Positions 15,158 through 24,710 are shown, numbered from the stretch's first letter. The stretch: DNA of 26,048 nt from Pseudomonadota bacterium (GCA_021325365.1 JAJPHF010000042.1:1-26048); one strand, 5' to 3'. Numbers and translations: made by a program. Notes: generated by a model from the sequence alone, not told the origin.

Positions 15158-15186
15158 TTGACCGCCTCCTGGCGCGGTAGTAGACT
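15158..15186 (+). promoter_or_regulatory. Probable promoter of binding-protein gene 3
   Basis: TTGACC (15158-15163) and TAGACT (15181-15186) are 17 bp apart, close to the housekeeping consensus, with about 110 bases of leader before the ATG at 15302. It faces away from the RdhA-cluster promoter. Confidence 0.5.
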
Positions 15187-15301
15187 CGGCCCAGGCGCGC
15201 GGCCGGCACCGGCCCGCGCCGGCCGCGGCCGCCGCGCCGTCGGCCGCTTCTGACTCACCCACGACGCGCACGTGCGCCCGTGGAGCGAGAGGAGCCCCCT
15301 C

Positions 15302-16411
15302 ATGTTCCCCCGGCTCGCCCCCCCTGACTTCGCCGTCGCCCTCGTCGTGTCGCTGGTCGCCTGCACGGGTGCCAGCGCGCCCGCCGCGAGCCCCCCGCCG
15401 GCGGCCGCCGAGCCGGCGGCGCCCGCCGCGACCGCGGCGCCGGCCGGCCCGCTCACCGTCCTCAAGACGGGCCTGGTGGCGGCCGTCGGCTATCCCTTCT
15501 ACATCGGCATGGAGCGCGGCTACTTCCGCGAGCAGGGCATCGACCTCGATCTCGACACCGTCCGTACCGGCTCGGACATGGTGCCCATGATCGCCAACGG
15601 CCAGCTCGACGTCTCGCAGCAAGCGCTCAGCCCGGCGACCTTCAACGCGGTCCTGCGCGGCGTCACGATGAAGGCCATCCTGGACGGCAGCCACGCCGAC
15701 CCCGGCCAGCACAGCCACGCGACGATGGTCCGAAAAGACCTGTGGGACAGCGGCGCCGTGCGTAGCCTGCCCGACCTGGTGGGCCGCCGGGTCGGCAGCG
15801 GGCTGCCGCCCACCGGCCCGAGCATCGGCGTGGATCGCGGGCTGCGCGCCTTCGGCCACCGCATCGAGGACCTCGACCTAGTGAGCCTCTCGCAGCCCGA
15901 CATGCCCGCGGCCCTGGCCAACGGCTCGGTGGACGGCGCGGTCGTCTTCGAGCCCGCGATCAGCACCGCGCTGGGCCTGAACGCGGCCGTCGTCCTGCGC
16001 TGGGTAGCCGACGACTACCCGGGCCAGGCGATCGCCGTGCAGGTGATCGGCCCCAGCCTCATCGAGCGGCCGGAGGTCGCCCTGCGCTTTACGCTCGGCT
16101 ACCTGCGCGGCGCGCGCGACTACAACGACGCGATCAAATTCAAGGTGGGCATCGACGAGATGGCGGCGCTCTTGACGCCCTACAACAGCCTCGACACGGC
16201 CGTCAACGCCGACCTGCTGCGCCGCCACGGCTTCACCTCCATCGATCCGGATGGGCGGATCAACAAGGACAGCATGGCCTACGACATGGGCTGGTACGTC
16301 GACGGCGGTCAACTGGAGCGTCCGATCGACCTCGACCAGTTCGTGGACAGCCAGTACGCCGACTACGCGGTGGCGCAGCTCGGCCCCTACACCCCCCCGC
16401 GCCAGCCCTGA
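15302..16411 (+). CDS. NMT1/THI5-like ABC substrate-binding lipoprotein 3
   Basis: A 369-residue solute-binding lipoprotein with signal FAVALVVSLVAC (Cys21) and an Ala/Pro linker. The body reads VGYPFYIGMERGYFREQGID, then ANGQLDVSQQALSPATFNAV and VRKDLWDSGAVRSLPDLVG, close to the protein at 6580. The C-terminus DLDQFVDSQYADYAVAQLG is shared with that paralogue. The ATG follows GAGAGGAG; an earlier in-frame start at 15272 would precede the signal. It is transcribed divergently from the RdhA-like cluster, which suggests, without proving, that its ligand is related to that enzyme's substrate. No permease or ATPase partner is nearby. Confidence 0.85.
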   Translation: MFPRLAPPDFAVALVVSLVACTGASAPAASPPPAAAEPAAPAATAAPAGPLTVLKTGLVAAVGYPFYIGMERGYFREQGIDLDLDTVRTGSDMVPMIANGQLDVSQQALSPATFNAVLRGVTMKAILDGSHADPGQHSHATMVRKDLWDSGAVRSLPDLVGRRVGSGLPPTGPSIGVDRGLRAFGHRIEDLDLVSLSQPDMPAALANGSVDGAVVFEPAISTALGLNAAVVLRWVADDYPGQAIAVQVIGPSLIERPEVALRFTLGYLRGARDYNDAIKFKVGIDEMAALLTPYNSLDTAVNADLLRRHGFTSIDPDGRINKDSMAYDMGWYVDGGQLERPIDLDQFVDSQYADYAVAQLGPYTPPRQP

Positions 16412-16600
16412 GCGGACCTGCCGCCTGGGCGGGGCGCCGTGCCAGGTGGGGGTGTACCGACCCGCCTGAGCTGCTCGACACGCGAGTCGGTTGATCGTTT
16501 ATGCCGCCTTGGGGCGTGCCGTGCTGCCGCGCCGCGCCGCCGCGTCGGGCGGCTCAGCCAAGCGCGGTGGGGTGGCGGCTGGCTGACAGCGCCGCGGCGA

Positions 16601-16975
16601 TCAGCGCGCGGCCTGGGGGAGACCCGCGGCGCTCAGCAACGCGCGCAGCTGGAGGCCCAGCCCTTGCTGGGCCGCCTCGGCTGCCGCGAGAACCGCTTCA
16701 AGCTCGCCGGGCGCGGGCGGGGGCGGCGCCTCGGCGCGGCGCGGGCTGGCGGGCTGGCAGGGCGCCGCGTCCGCCTCGCTGGCGCGGAGCGCGGCGTAGA
16801 GCTGATCGACCGCGTCGCCGTCGAAGGCGATGACCAGCTCGTGGGGCCGCTGCGGATCGACGAAGTACGTCTCGCGAGCGACGCCGTGGCGCCGGCGCTC
16901 GGCCGCGGTCGCGCGATAGCACTCCTTCTCTGCCTCGACGTCCTGCACGATCACGCGCCGAAGAACGTAGGCCAT
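16601..16975 (-). CDS. Small protein with an ABM-like alpha/beta domain
   Basis: A 124-residue protein. Residues 1-65 (MAYVLRRVIVQDVEAEKECY, then RRHGVARETYFVDPQRPHELVIAFDGDAVDQLYAAL) have the strand-helix-strand-strand rhythm of dimeric alpha/beta-barrel (ABM or cyclase-like) proteins. A Pro/Ala linker follows (about 70-92) and then a C-terminal helix. The reaction is unknown; such folds act as monooxygenases, isomerases or ligand-binding dimers. Upstream are 11-bp phased direct repeats (17029-17100) that look like an operator and could control it. The start is ATG at 16973-16975. Confidence 0.6.
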   Translation of the reverse strand: MAYVLRRVIVQDVEAEKECYRATAAERRRHGVARETYFVDPQRPHELVIAFDGDAVDQLYAALRASEADAAPCQPASPRRAEAPPPPAPGELEAVLAAAEAAQQGLGLQLRALLSAAGLPQAAR

Positions 16976-17013
16976 GGCCCCAGCCTTTCTCCGCGAGCCG
17001 ATCCAATGGCCTC

Positions 17014-17019
17014 ATGCTA
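17014..17019 (-). promoter_or_regulatory. Possible -10 element of the ABM-like gene
   Basis: TAGCAT on the minus strand lies 38 bases before the ATG at 16975, just downstream of the phased repeats at 17029-17100. No clear -35 is present, as expected for an activator-dependent promoter. Confidence 0.3.
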
Positions 17020-17028
17020 CGCGCGCCC

Positions 17029-17100
17029 GCTCACAAATCGCTCACAGCGGCGGCCCAAGCAGTCACAGACTTCTGAAGAGTTCTGGAAGGTTTGCTGAAG
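17029..17100. promoter_or_regulatory. Phased 11-bp direct repeats, probable operator
   Basis: GCTCACA occurs at 17029 and 17040, and a further TCACA at 17063. TGAAG, GGAAG and TGAAG start at 17074, 17085 and 17096, exactly 11 bp apart. Eleven-bp direct repeats are the usual binding pattern of OmpR/PhoB-type response regulators. The block is also locally AT-richer than its surroundings. The likely target is the minus-strand gene starting at 16975. Confidence 0.45.
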
Positions 17101-17218
17101 ATTGGCGGAGGGCGCCGGGCGCACCGGACCTCGGGCGACGGGCCGGCCGCCGCGCGGGCCAGGGCGCCTCGGGCGTCGACCAGCGGTCGGGAGGAGGCGC
17201 GCGCCTGACTGTCGCGCC

Positions 17219-17623
17219 TTACGTTCCCGTATAGGCGGCGAGGGCGGCGTCGCAGCACTGCTGGTCCTGCTCGTCGGTGCCCCCCGCGACGGCGACCGCG
17301 CCCACCACGTTGCTGCCCTCGACGATCGGCACCGCCCCGCCGCCGGCCGTAATGCGCCCATTGCTGGAGACCACGAGGCTCTGGAACCACGACTGGCCGG
17401 CCGCGCTGGTGAGCTGCTGCGTGGGCTGCTGGAAGCTCGCCGCGGTGTAGGCTTTGTTCAGCGCCATGTCCACCGTGATCGGCCGCGCCTTGTCCATGCG
17501 GGCGAGCGCCACGATGCGGCCGCTCTCGTCGACGACGACGGCGGTCACGGCGATGTCGAGCTGGGCCGCCTGGCTGTGCGCCCGGCGCACCATCTGGATA
17601 GCCTTCTCGGCAGGAATCGGCAT
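17219..17623 (-). CDS. Stand-alone GlcG/HbpS (DUF336) family protein
   Basis: A single-domain, 134-residue protein of the DUF336 family, which binds haem or related tetrapyrroles in characterised members. Visible are the first helix (KAIQMVRRAHSQAAQLDI), VVVDESGRIVALARMD, the NKAYTAASFQ helix and the C-terminal GAVAVAGGTDEQD followed by QQCC. The length is normal for GlcG-type proteins. It is paralogous to the second domain of the ferredoxin fusion encoded at 12297, and both carry the vicinal Cys pair after D-E-Q-D. The ATG at 17621-17623 has AGAGGA upstream. Its function here is unknown. Confidence 0.88.
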   Translation of the reverse strand: MPIPAEKAIQMVRRAHSQAAQLDIAVTAVVVDESGRIVALARMDKARPITVDMALNKAYTAASFQQPTQQLTSAAGQSWFQSLVVSSNGRITAGGGAVPIVEGSNVVGAVAVAGGTDEQDQQCCDAALAAYTGT

Positions 17624-17775
17624 AGTCGGTCCTGGTCCTCTCTCGGCAAGGTGGCCCTATCCTGCCACAACCCCGCCGCCGATGCCAGCGACAGCGGTGG
17701 ATGGTCCATGCCCGAGTGTGTCGAATGGCGCAAGCCGTGGAGCGGCGCGCTCCGGGGCCGATGGTCCCGCCGGCT

Positions 17776-17781
17776 TACAAT
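17776..17781 (+). promoter_or_regulatory. Possible -10 element of the Uma2 gene
   Basis: TACAAT (TTACAAT) lies 33 bases before the ATG at 17815. No convincing -35 is present. Confidence 0.35.
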
Positions 17782-17814
17782 GGGGTGTCGAGCACGCGGG
17801 TCAGGGAGCAGGCA

Positions 17815-18372
17815 ATGGACGCGGAGGCCAGGCGGATGACGGCGGCGGAGCTACTGTGCCTGCCCGACGACGGGCTGCGACACGAGCTGGTGGCCGGAGA
17901 GCTACGGACGCTGGCGCCAAGTGGAGGCGAGCACGGCTGGGTGACGAGCGACCTGCACGTCTCGCTGGCCGTTCACGTCCGCGCCCAGCGTTTGGGCCGC
18001 GTCTTCGCGGCGGAGACGGGATTCCTCCTCGCGACCAATCCCGACACCGTGCGCGCGCCCGACGTGGCGTTCGTCCGTCGCGAGCGCGTGCTGGCCGTGG
18101 GGCGTCAGCCCGCCTACTGGCCCGGGCCGCCCGACCTCGCTGTTGAGGTGGTTGCCCCCGGCGATCGTCCCCGCGATGTCGCAGAGAAGGCAGCCACCTG
18201 GCTCCACTATGGCACGCGGATGGTCATCACCGTCAACCCCCGCCCGCATACGGTGGCCGTCCACCGGCCGGATCAGCCCGTGCGTGTGCTGAGCGAAGCC
18301 GATATGCTGGATGGCGAAGACGTAGTGCCCGGCTGGAGCCTGCCGGTGCGCGGGCTGTTCGCCGACGAATAA
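17815..18372 (+). CDS. Uma2-family (DUF820) putative PD-(D/E)XK nuclease
   Basis: A 185-residue protein with the Uma2 pattern: MTAAELLCLPDDGLRHELVAGEL, then ETGFLLATNPDTVRAPDVAFV, PDLAVEVVAPGDRPRDVAEK and a C-terminal strand region. The conserved acids (Asp in RAPDV, Glu in AVEVV) and Lys in AEKAATWL fit a PD-(D/E)XK-like active site. Uma2 genes are abundant in Chloroflexota and Cyanobacteria, and their biological role is unclear. The chosen ATG has AGGGAG six bases upstream; the same frame upstream to 17701 shows no similarity. The gene ends 15 bp before the Gfo/Idh/MocA gene, perhaps by chance. Confidence 0.9.
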   Translation: MDAEARRMTAAELLCLPDDGLRHELVAGELRTLAPSGGEHGWVTSDLHVSLAVHVRAQRLGRVFAAETGFLLATNPDTVRAPDVAFVRRERVLAVGRQPAYWPGPPDLAVEVVAPGDRPRDVAEKAATWLHYGTRMVITVNPRPHTVAVHRPDQPVRVLSEADMLDGEDVVPGWSLPVRGLFADE

Positions 18373-18387
18373 GCGCTGGAGACCGCC

Positions 18388-19596
18388 GTGCCACCCGTAC
18401 TGCGCCTGGGCATCGTCGGCCTGGGCCTCGCCAGCACCTTCATGATCCCGCAGCTCGCCCGCGATCCGCGCCTCAAGCTGGCCGGGGCCGCCGACGTGCG
18501 CCAGGACGCGCTCGCCGCGTTCGCCCGCGAGTTCGACGCGCCGACGTTCACGAGCGTGGAGGCGCTCTGCGCCAGCCCCGCCGTCGACGCCGTCTACGTC
18601 TGTACGCCCGCGTACCTGCACGCCGAGCACGTCATCGCGGCCGCCGAGCGCGGCAAGCACGTCATCTGCGAGAAGCCGCTGGCGCTCACCGTCGCCGAGG
18701 CCGAGGCGATGAACGCGGCGGCCGAGCGCAACGGCGTCGTGCTCATCTGCGGCCACACGCACAGCTTCGACGCGCCGATCCGCAAGCTGGCCCGGCTGGT
18801 GCGCGCCGGCGCCTTCGGCCCGCTGATGATGCTGCAGACCTGGAACTACACCGACCTGCTGTACCGGCCGCGCGCGCCGTGGGAGCTGGACACCAGCCGC
18901 GGCGGCGGCGTGGTGTACATCCAGGCGCCGCACCAGGTGGAGATCGTGCGGGCGATCGGCGGTGGGCGCGTGCGCAGCGTGCGGGCGATGACGGGGCGCT
19001 GGGACGACGCCCGGCCGACGGAGGGCTGCTACACGGCGTACCTCGAGTTCGAGGACGGCACGCCCGCGACCCTGGTCTACAGCGGCTACGGCCACTTCGA
19101 CTCCTCGGAGCTGCACTACTGGCTCGGCGAGCGCGGCCAGGCGCGCGACCCGGCGACCCACTTCGCGACCCGCCGGGCGTTCGCGGCCCGCGGCGCGGCC
19201 AGCGGCGCCGACGCGGAGGCGGCGAGCCGCGAGGCGCTGCGCTTCGGCGGCGCGCAGGACCGGCGCGCGGAGCTGGCGGCGAACGCGGCGGCCGGGCGGC
19301 ACCAGCCGTTCTTCGGCTTGACGCTGGTGAGCTGCCAGCGCGCCGACCTGCGCCAGTCGCCCGACGGCCTGTACGTGTACGGCGACGACGGCAAGATGGA
19401 GATCGACCTGGCGGGCGAGCCGAGCGAGCAGCAGGCGCTGATCGACGAGCTGTACCAGGCGGTGGTGGCCGGCGAGCCCCCGTGGCACGATGGCCGCTGG
19501 GGCATGGCGACCCTCGAAGTCTGTACCGCCATCCTGCAATCGGCCCGCGCGCGCCGCGAGATCATGCTGACGCACCAGACGCCGACGCCGTTCTGA
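18388..19596 (+). CDS. Gfo/Idh/MocA oxidoreductase, resembling phthalate 4,5-cis-dihydrodiol dehydrogenase
   Basis: An NAD(P)-dependent dehydrogenase of 402 residues. The N-terminal Rossmann domain carries LGIVGLGLASTFMIPQL (7-23) and the family EKP motif at 95-97 (HVICEKPLAL). The C-terminal domain has GGGVVYIQAPHQVEIVRAIG with the conserved His182, then YLEFEDGTPATLVYSGYGHF. The GGGV-Q-PHQ and SGYG-F patterns are those of the phthalate 4,5-dihydrodiol dehydrogenase (Pht4-like) branch. Aromatic dihydrodiol oxidation is thus a reasonable but unproven activity. No ring-hydroxylating dioxygenase is present in the window. The start is GTG at 18388 with CTGGAG upstream. Confidence 0.85.
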   Translation: MPPVLRLGIVGLGLASTFMIPQLARDPRLKLAGAADVRQDALAAFAREFDAPTFTSVEALCASPAVDAVYVCTPAYLHAEHVIAAAERGKHVICEKPLALTVAEAEAMNAAAERNGVVLICGHTHSFDAPIRKLARLVRAGAFGPLMMLQTWNYTDLLYRPRAPWELDTSRGGGVVYIQAPHQVEIVRAIGGGRVRSVRAMTGRWDDARPTEGCYTAYLEFEDGTPATLVYSGYGHFDSSELHYWLGERGQARDPATHFATRRAFAARGAASGADAEAASREALRFGGAQDRRAELAANAAAGRHQPFFGLTLVSCQRADLRQSPDGLYVYGDDGKMEIDLAGEPSEQQALIDELYQAVVAGEPPWHDGRWGMATLEVCTAILQSARARREIMLTHQTPTPF

Positions 19597-19784
19597 TCCT
19601 GAATTGCCGGCTTCGAGCGCGCTGCCCAGGGCGCGGCAAGCAGGGCCCCGCCCGGTCGCCACCCGGCCCGGTGTCCTGGCACTGCTTGCTCTGCCCGCCA
19701 GGGTCCGTACACGGCCGCGGCCGGACGCTGATTACTGCGCCTCGCCAGATATGGGCAACGCTTGGCACACGGAGGAGACTGCTC

Positions 19785-20837
19785 GTGGGAACCTGGTCGC
19801 GCACTCCATCGATCCTGGGCGGCGTCGTGACGGTCGCCCTGCTGCTCGGCTGCACGCCGCGAGCGGTCGCGCCGGCGGCGCCGGCCCCGGCGGCGAGCGC
19901 GCCGACGGCCGCGGCGCCGGCGCAGCCGACCGCGAGCGCGGCGCCCGCGGCCCAGCCGCGCACGCTGCGTGTGGGCGTCAGCCAGAACGTGACGATCGCC
20001 CCGCTGGCAATGGCGATCGAGAAAGGGTACATGCGCGACGCCGGGCTGGACCTGAACCTGCTGCCGATGACCGGCGGGTCGGAGATGATCGCGCCGCTCT
20101 CCACGGGCGAGCTGGACGTCGCCATCGGGGGGATCAGCGCCAGCCTGTTCAACGCGCTGGCCCGCGGGGTCGACGCGAAGATCGTCTCCGACTTCAGCCG
20201 CATGTCGCGCGGCCACGGCTTCGGCGCCTACGTCGGCCGCAACGGCGTGGACCTGCCCAACATCCAGGCCAACCGCGGCAAGCGCGTTGGCTTCAACAAT
20301 CCGGGCGCGCCCTGCCACTACATGGTGGGCAAGATGCTGGAGTCGGCCGGGATGACGGTGAGCGACGTGGAAGTCGTCAACATGCCGTTCCAGACGATCC
20401 CCGGCGCGATGGCGAAGCAGGAGATCGACGCCGCCTGCGCCGCCGAGCCGTGGGTGGCGAACACGATCAAGGCGGGCGATGCCCACCTGGTGCTGACCTT
20501 CGACGAGATCGTGCCCGACATGGAGGTGTCGGTCGTCCTGATCTCCAGCCAGCTCGCGGCCGACCGCCCGGTGGTCGAGCGCTTCCTGGCGGCGCTGCTG
20601 CAGGGCGCCGAGCTGGGGCGCCAGCAGACACCCGAGGTGATGGAGGTCGTCTCGAAGTACACCAAGCTGGACGTGAGCGTGCTGAAGGACACGATCTGGA
20701 CGGACATGTCGCGCGACGGCACGGTGAACGTGGATAGCATGAAGGACCAGCTCGACTTCTTCCGCCGCGCGGACCTGATGCAAGGCACCGTCGACATCGA
20801 CCACTTCATCGACATGTCGTACCTGCCGCGGCAGTAA
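19785..20837 (+). CDS. NMT1/THI5-like ABC substrate-binding lipoprotein 4
   Basis: A 350-residue solute-binding lipoprotein. From the GTG at 19785, placed behind GGAGGAG, the signal GGVVTVALLLGC gives lipid-anchored Cys23, followed by an Ala/Pro/Thr linker to about residue 60. The body reads VTIAPLAMAIEKGYMRDAGL, then STGELDVAIGGISASLFNAL and NRGKRVGFNNPGAP. The C-terminus VDIDHFIDMSYLPRQ matches the end of the other two longer paralogues. An open frame runs far upstream inside the Gfo/Idh gene but is antisense-like noise. It follows the dehydrogenase by 188 bp. No transporter partner is nearby. Confidence 0.85.
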   Translation: MGTWSRTPSILGGVVTVALLLGCTPRAVAPAAPAPAASAPTAAAPAQPTASAAPAAQPRTLRVGVSQNVTIAPLAMAIEKGYMRDAGLDLNLLPMTGGSEMIAPLSTGELDVAIGGISASLFNALARGVDAKIVSDFSRMSRGHGFGAYVGRNGVDLPNIQANRGKRVGFNNPGAPCHYMVGKMLESAGMTVSDVEVVNMPFQTIPGAMAKQEIDAACAAEPWVANTIKAGDAHLVLTFDEIVPDMEVSVVLISSQLAADRPVVERFLAALLQGAELGRQQTPEVMEVVSKYTKLDVSVLKDTIWTDMSRDGTVNVDSMKDQLDFFRRADLMQGTVDIDHFIDMSYLPRQ

Positions 20838-20882
20838 TCTCCAGCGGCTTTCCGAATGGTTGAGTCAGCCTGACGGCCGGGC

Positions 20883-20903
20883 GGCAGGGGCCGAGCCCCG
20901 GCC
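20883..20903. terminator. GC-rich hairpin repeat, copy 2, between convergent genes
   Basis: GGCAGGGG (20883-20890) pairs with CCCCGGCC (20896-20903) across loop CCGAG, with one A-C mismatch and one G-G mismatch. It is the same repeat as at 1926-1946. It lies between the stops at 20837 (plus) and 20929 (minus), so it may end both transcripts. Confidence 0.5.
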
Positions 20904-20928
20904 CTACAACGTCCTGGGCGTTGCGCTG

Positions 20929-22506
20929 CTACGTGGGCGAGGGGACGTGCCCCGCCATGAGCAGGCCGAGGTGTTCGGGCGCGGCGGTGGCGGCGGGGAG
21001 GGTGGCGACGAGGCGGCCGCGGTAGAGGACCGCGATGCGGTCGGCGAGCGCGCGTAGCTCGTCCAGGTCGGTGGAGACGAGCAGGACGGCGGCGCCAGCG
21101 GCCCGCAGCGCGAGCAGGCGCTGGTGGACGCCCTCGACCGACCCGACGTCCAGCCCGCGCGTCGGCTGGTTGGCGAGCACCAGGCGCACCCGGCCCGATA
21201 GCTCCCGCGCCAGAATCACCTTCTGCTGATTCCCGCCCGACAGCCGCGCCACGGGGGTCGCGGGGCTAGGCGCCCGGACGTCAAATGCCGCTATCAGCGC
21301 GCGGGCGTGGGCCGCAATGGCCGCCGCGTCGCGCTGGCCCCAGCGGGCGAACGGCGCCGCGTCGTAGGCGCAGAGCACCAGGTTGTCGGCCACCGAGAAC
21401 GAGAGCACCAGTCCGTCGCGCTGGCGGTCCTCGGGGACGTAGGCGGTGCCGCCGGCGCGGATGGCGCGCGGCGTCGGGCGAGACGCGGCCACGCCCGGCC
21501 AGGCGATCGTGCCGCCCACGAGGGGCCGCAGGCCCGCCAGCGCCTCGACCAGCTCCGTCTGGCCGTTGCCCTGCACGCCGGCGATGCCTAGCACCTCCCC
21601 AGCGCGCACGGCGAACGACACGCCGTCCACGGCGAGTAGCCCGCGCGCGTCGCGAACGGACAGGCTCTCGACCTGCAGCACCGGCGGGCCGGGGTCGGCC
21701 GGCGGCTTCGTGGGCGCCAGCGCCACCGCGCGCCCGACCATCAGCGCCGCGAGCCCCGCCGCGTCGGTGTCGCCCGGCCGCACGGTCGCCACGACGCGGC
21801 CGCGGCGCAGCACGGTGATGCGGTCGGCCACCGCCAGCGCCTCCGACAGCTTGTGCGTGATGAAGACGATGCCGGCCCCGCTGGCCGCCAGGCCGCGCAG
21901 CACGGCGAACAGGTCGTCCACCTCGCGCGGCGTGAGCACCGCCGTCGGCTCGTCGAGGATCAGGGTGCGCGCGTCGCGGTAGAGCGCCTTCAGGATCTCG
22001 ACGCGCTGCTGCTGGCCGACCGCGAGGTCTTCGACCCGCGCGTCGGGATCGACGGGCAGCGCGTGGCGCTCGCCGAGCGCGCGCAGCCGCGCCCGCGCCG
22101 CGCGGCGGTCAAGCGCGCCGGCGGGGCCGTGGGGCTCGACGCCCAGCACGACGTTCTCCAGCACCGTGAACACCGGCACCAGCATGAAGTGCTGGTGGAC
22201 CATACCGATGCCGAGGCGCAGGGCGTCGGCCGGCCGGCGCAGCGCCACGGGGCGGCCGCGCACGTAGACCACGCCTGCGTCCGGGCGCTCTAGTCCGTAG
22301 CAGACGTTCATCAGGGTGGTCTTGCCGGCGCCGTTCTCGCCAACCAGCGCGTGCACTTCCCCGGCGCGGAGCGTGAAGTCCACGGCGTCGTTGGCGACGA
22401 CCGCCCGGAAGCGCTTCACGATACCCCGCGCCTCCAGGAGCGGCGCGGCGGCATCTGCCGGTTCGGGCGGGGCGGCGTCCGCGGGCGCGGGCGACTGCTC
22501 GGTCAC
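20929..22506 (-). CDS. ABC transporter ATP-binding protein, BMP/nucleoside-type importer (double ATPase)
   Basis: A 525-residue duplicated ABC ATPase driving nucleoside-type uptake. The first half has Walker A GENGAGKTT, signature LAVGQQQRVEILKAL and Walker B LILDEPTAVLTP. The second half has a degenerate Walker A (GVQGNGQTELVEAL), signature LSGGNQQKVILARELS and LVLANQPTRGLDVG, the non-canonical form usual in the NupO/YufO branch. The start is GTG at 22504-22506, overlapping the upstream permease stop by 4 bases (GTGA), so translation is coupled. It is the last gene of the importer operon. Confidence 0.93.
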   Translation of the reverse strand: MTEQSPAPADAAPPEPADAAAPLLEARGIVKRFRAVVANDAVDFTLRAGEVHALVGENGAGKTTLMNVCYGLERPDAGVVYVRGRPVALRRPADALRLGIGMVHQHFMLVPVFTVLENVVLGVEPHGPAGALDRRAARARLRALGERHALPVDPDARVEDLAVGQQQRVEILKALYRDARTLILDEPTAVLTPREVDDLFAVLRGLAASGAGIVFITHKLSEALAVADRITVLRRGRVVATVRPGDTDAAGLAALMVGRAVALAPTKPPADPGPPVLQVESLSVRDARGLLAVDGVSFAVRAGEVLGIAGVQGNGQTELVEALAGLRPLVGGTIAWPGVAASRPTPRAIRAGGTAYVPEDRQRDGLVLSFSVADNLVLCAYDAAPFARWGQRDAAAIAAHARALIAAFDVRAPSPATPVARLSGGNQQKVILARELSGRVRLVLANQPTRGLDVGSVEGVHQRLLALRAAGAAVLLVSTDLDELRALADRIAVLYRGRLVATLPAATAAPEHLGLLMAGHVPSPT

Positions 22507-23548
22507 GTGTCGGCCTCGTGCGGATCGTAGGGCTGGCCGTCGGCGGCGGGCGGGCGGCTGCGCCCGGCCAGGCCCGCCAGGGCCAGCATCGTCAGCAGGT
22601 AGGGCAGCATGCCGACGAGCTGCGAGGGCACGGCGAGCCCGAAGCTCTGAGCGTTGATCTGGAGCGCTTGCGCCGCGCCGAACATCAGCGACGCCGCCCA
22701 GGCGCCGAGCGGCGTCCAGCCGCCGAAGATCATCGCCGCCAGCGCGATGAAGCCGCGGCCGTTCGTCATCAGCGGCTCGAAGCTGGGCACCGACTCCAGC
22801 GTGAAGTAGGCGCCGGCCAGGCCCGCGACCAGCCCGCCCACGATCACGTTCACCCAGCGGACGCGCGCCACGTCGATGCCGGCCGTGTCGGCGGCCCGCG
22901 GGTGCTCACCGACCGCCCGCGTCCGCAGCCCCCACACCGTATGGAACAGCACGCCGTGGGTGAGGACGACCAGGGCGAGCGCGGCCAGGGCGATCGGCTG
23001 CTGCTCGAACACCGCGCCCACCAGCGGCAGGTCGGCGAGTCCCGGCAGCCGCAGCGTGGGCAGCACGCCGGGTGCGTGGGGCATCCCCGTCTGAAAGAAC
23101 AACTGGCGACTGAGGTAGCCCGTCAGGCCGATGGCGAGCACGTTCAGGACGGTGCCGCTGATGATCTGATCCACGCGGTAGGTGACGCACAGCAGCGCGA
23201 GGAAGGCGCCCGCCAGCCCGCCGCAGAGCACGGCGGCCAGCACGCCGACCGCCAGGCTCTGCCCCACGGCGGCGTCGCCAAGCGCGGCGTGGGCGGCCAG
23301 CGCGGCCACGAAGCCGCCGAACGCCGCGAGCAGCATCATCCCCTCGATGCCGATGTTGACGACGCCCGCGCGCTCGCAGTACACCCCGGCCAGCGCGCCG
23401 AGGGTCAGCGGCGTGGCGACTTGCAGCGTCGTGCGGAGCATGCTGGCGACGATGGCCGGCGCCGCCATCTGCTCGCGGCCGAGCGCCACCGCGGCGGCGA
23501 CGATCAGCGCGACGGCGACGAGCATCAGCCAGAGGCGCCGGGGCGTCA

Positions 23549-23549
<1 letters not shown>
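22503..23549 (-). CDS. ABC transporter permease 2, nucleoside-type importer (NupQ/YufQ-like)
   Basis: A 348-residue membrane protein of the BPD-transport-2 (LivH-type) family with about eight hydrophobic segments. Characteristic are GVYCERAGVVNIGIEGMMLL and the C-terminal RGFIALAAMIFGGWTPLGAW. The GTG start at 23547-23549 shares one base with the TAG of the upstream permease (TAGTG), indicating coupled translation. It should pair with the permease at 23549-24706 as the membrane heterodimer of the importer. Confidence 0.92.
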
Positions 23550-24706
<1,157 letters not shown>

Positions 24707-24710
24707 GCGC

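Noticed and set aside
14993..15301. Possible cobalamin riboswitch before the RdhA-like cluster
   Set aside because: No B12-box-like sequence or its complement and no matching fold in the leader.
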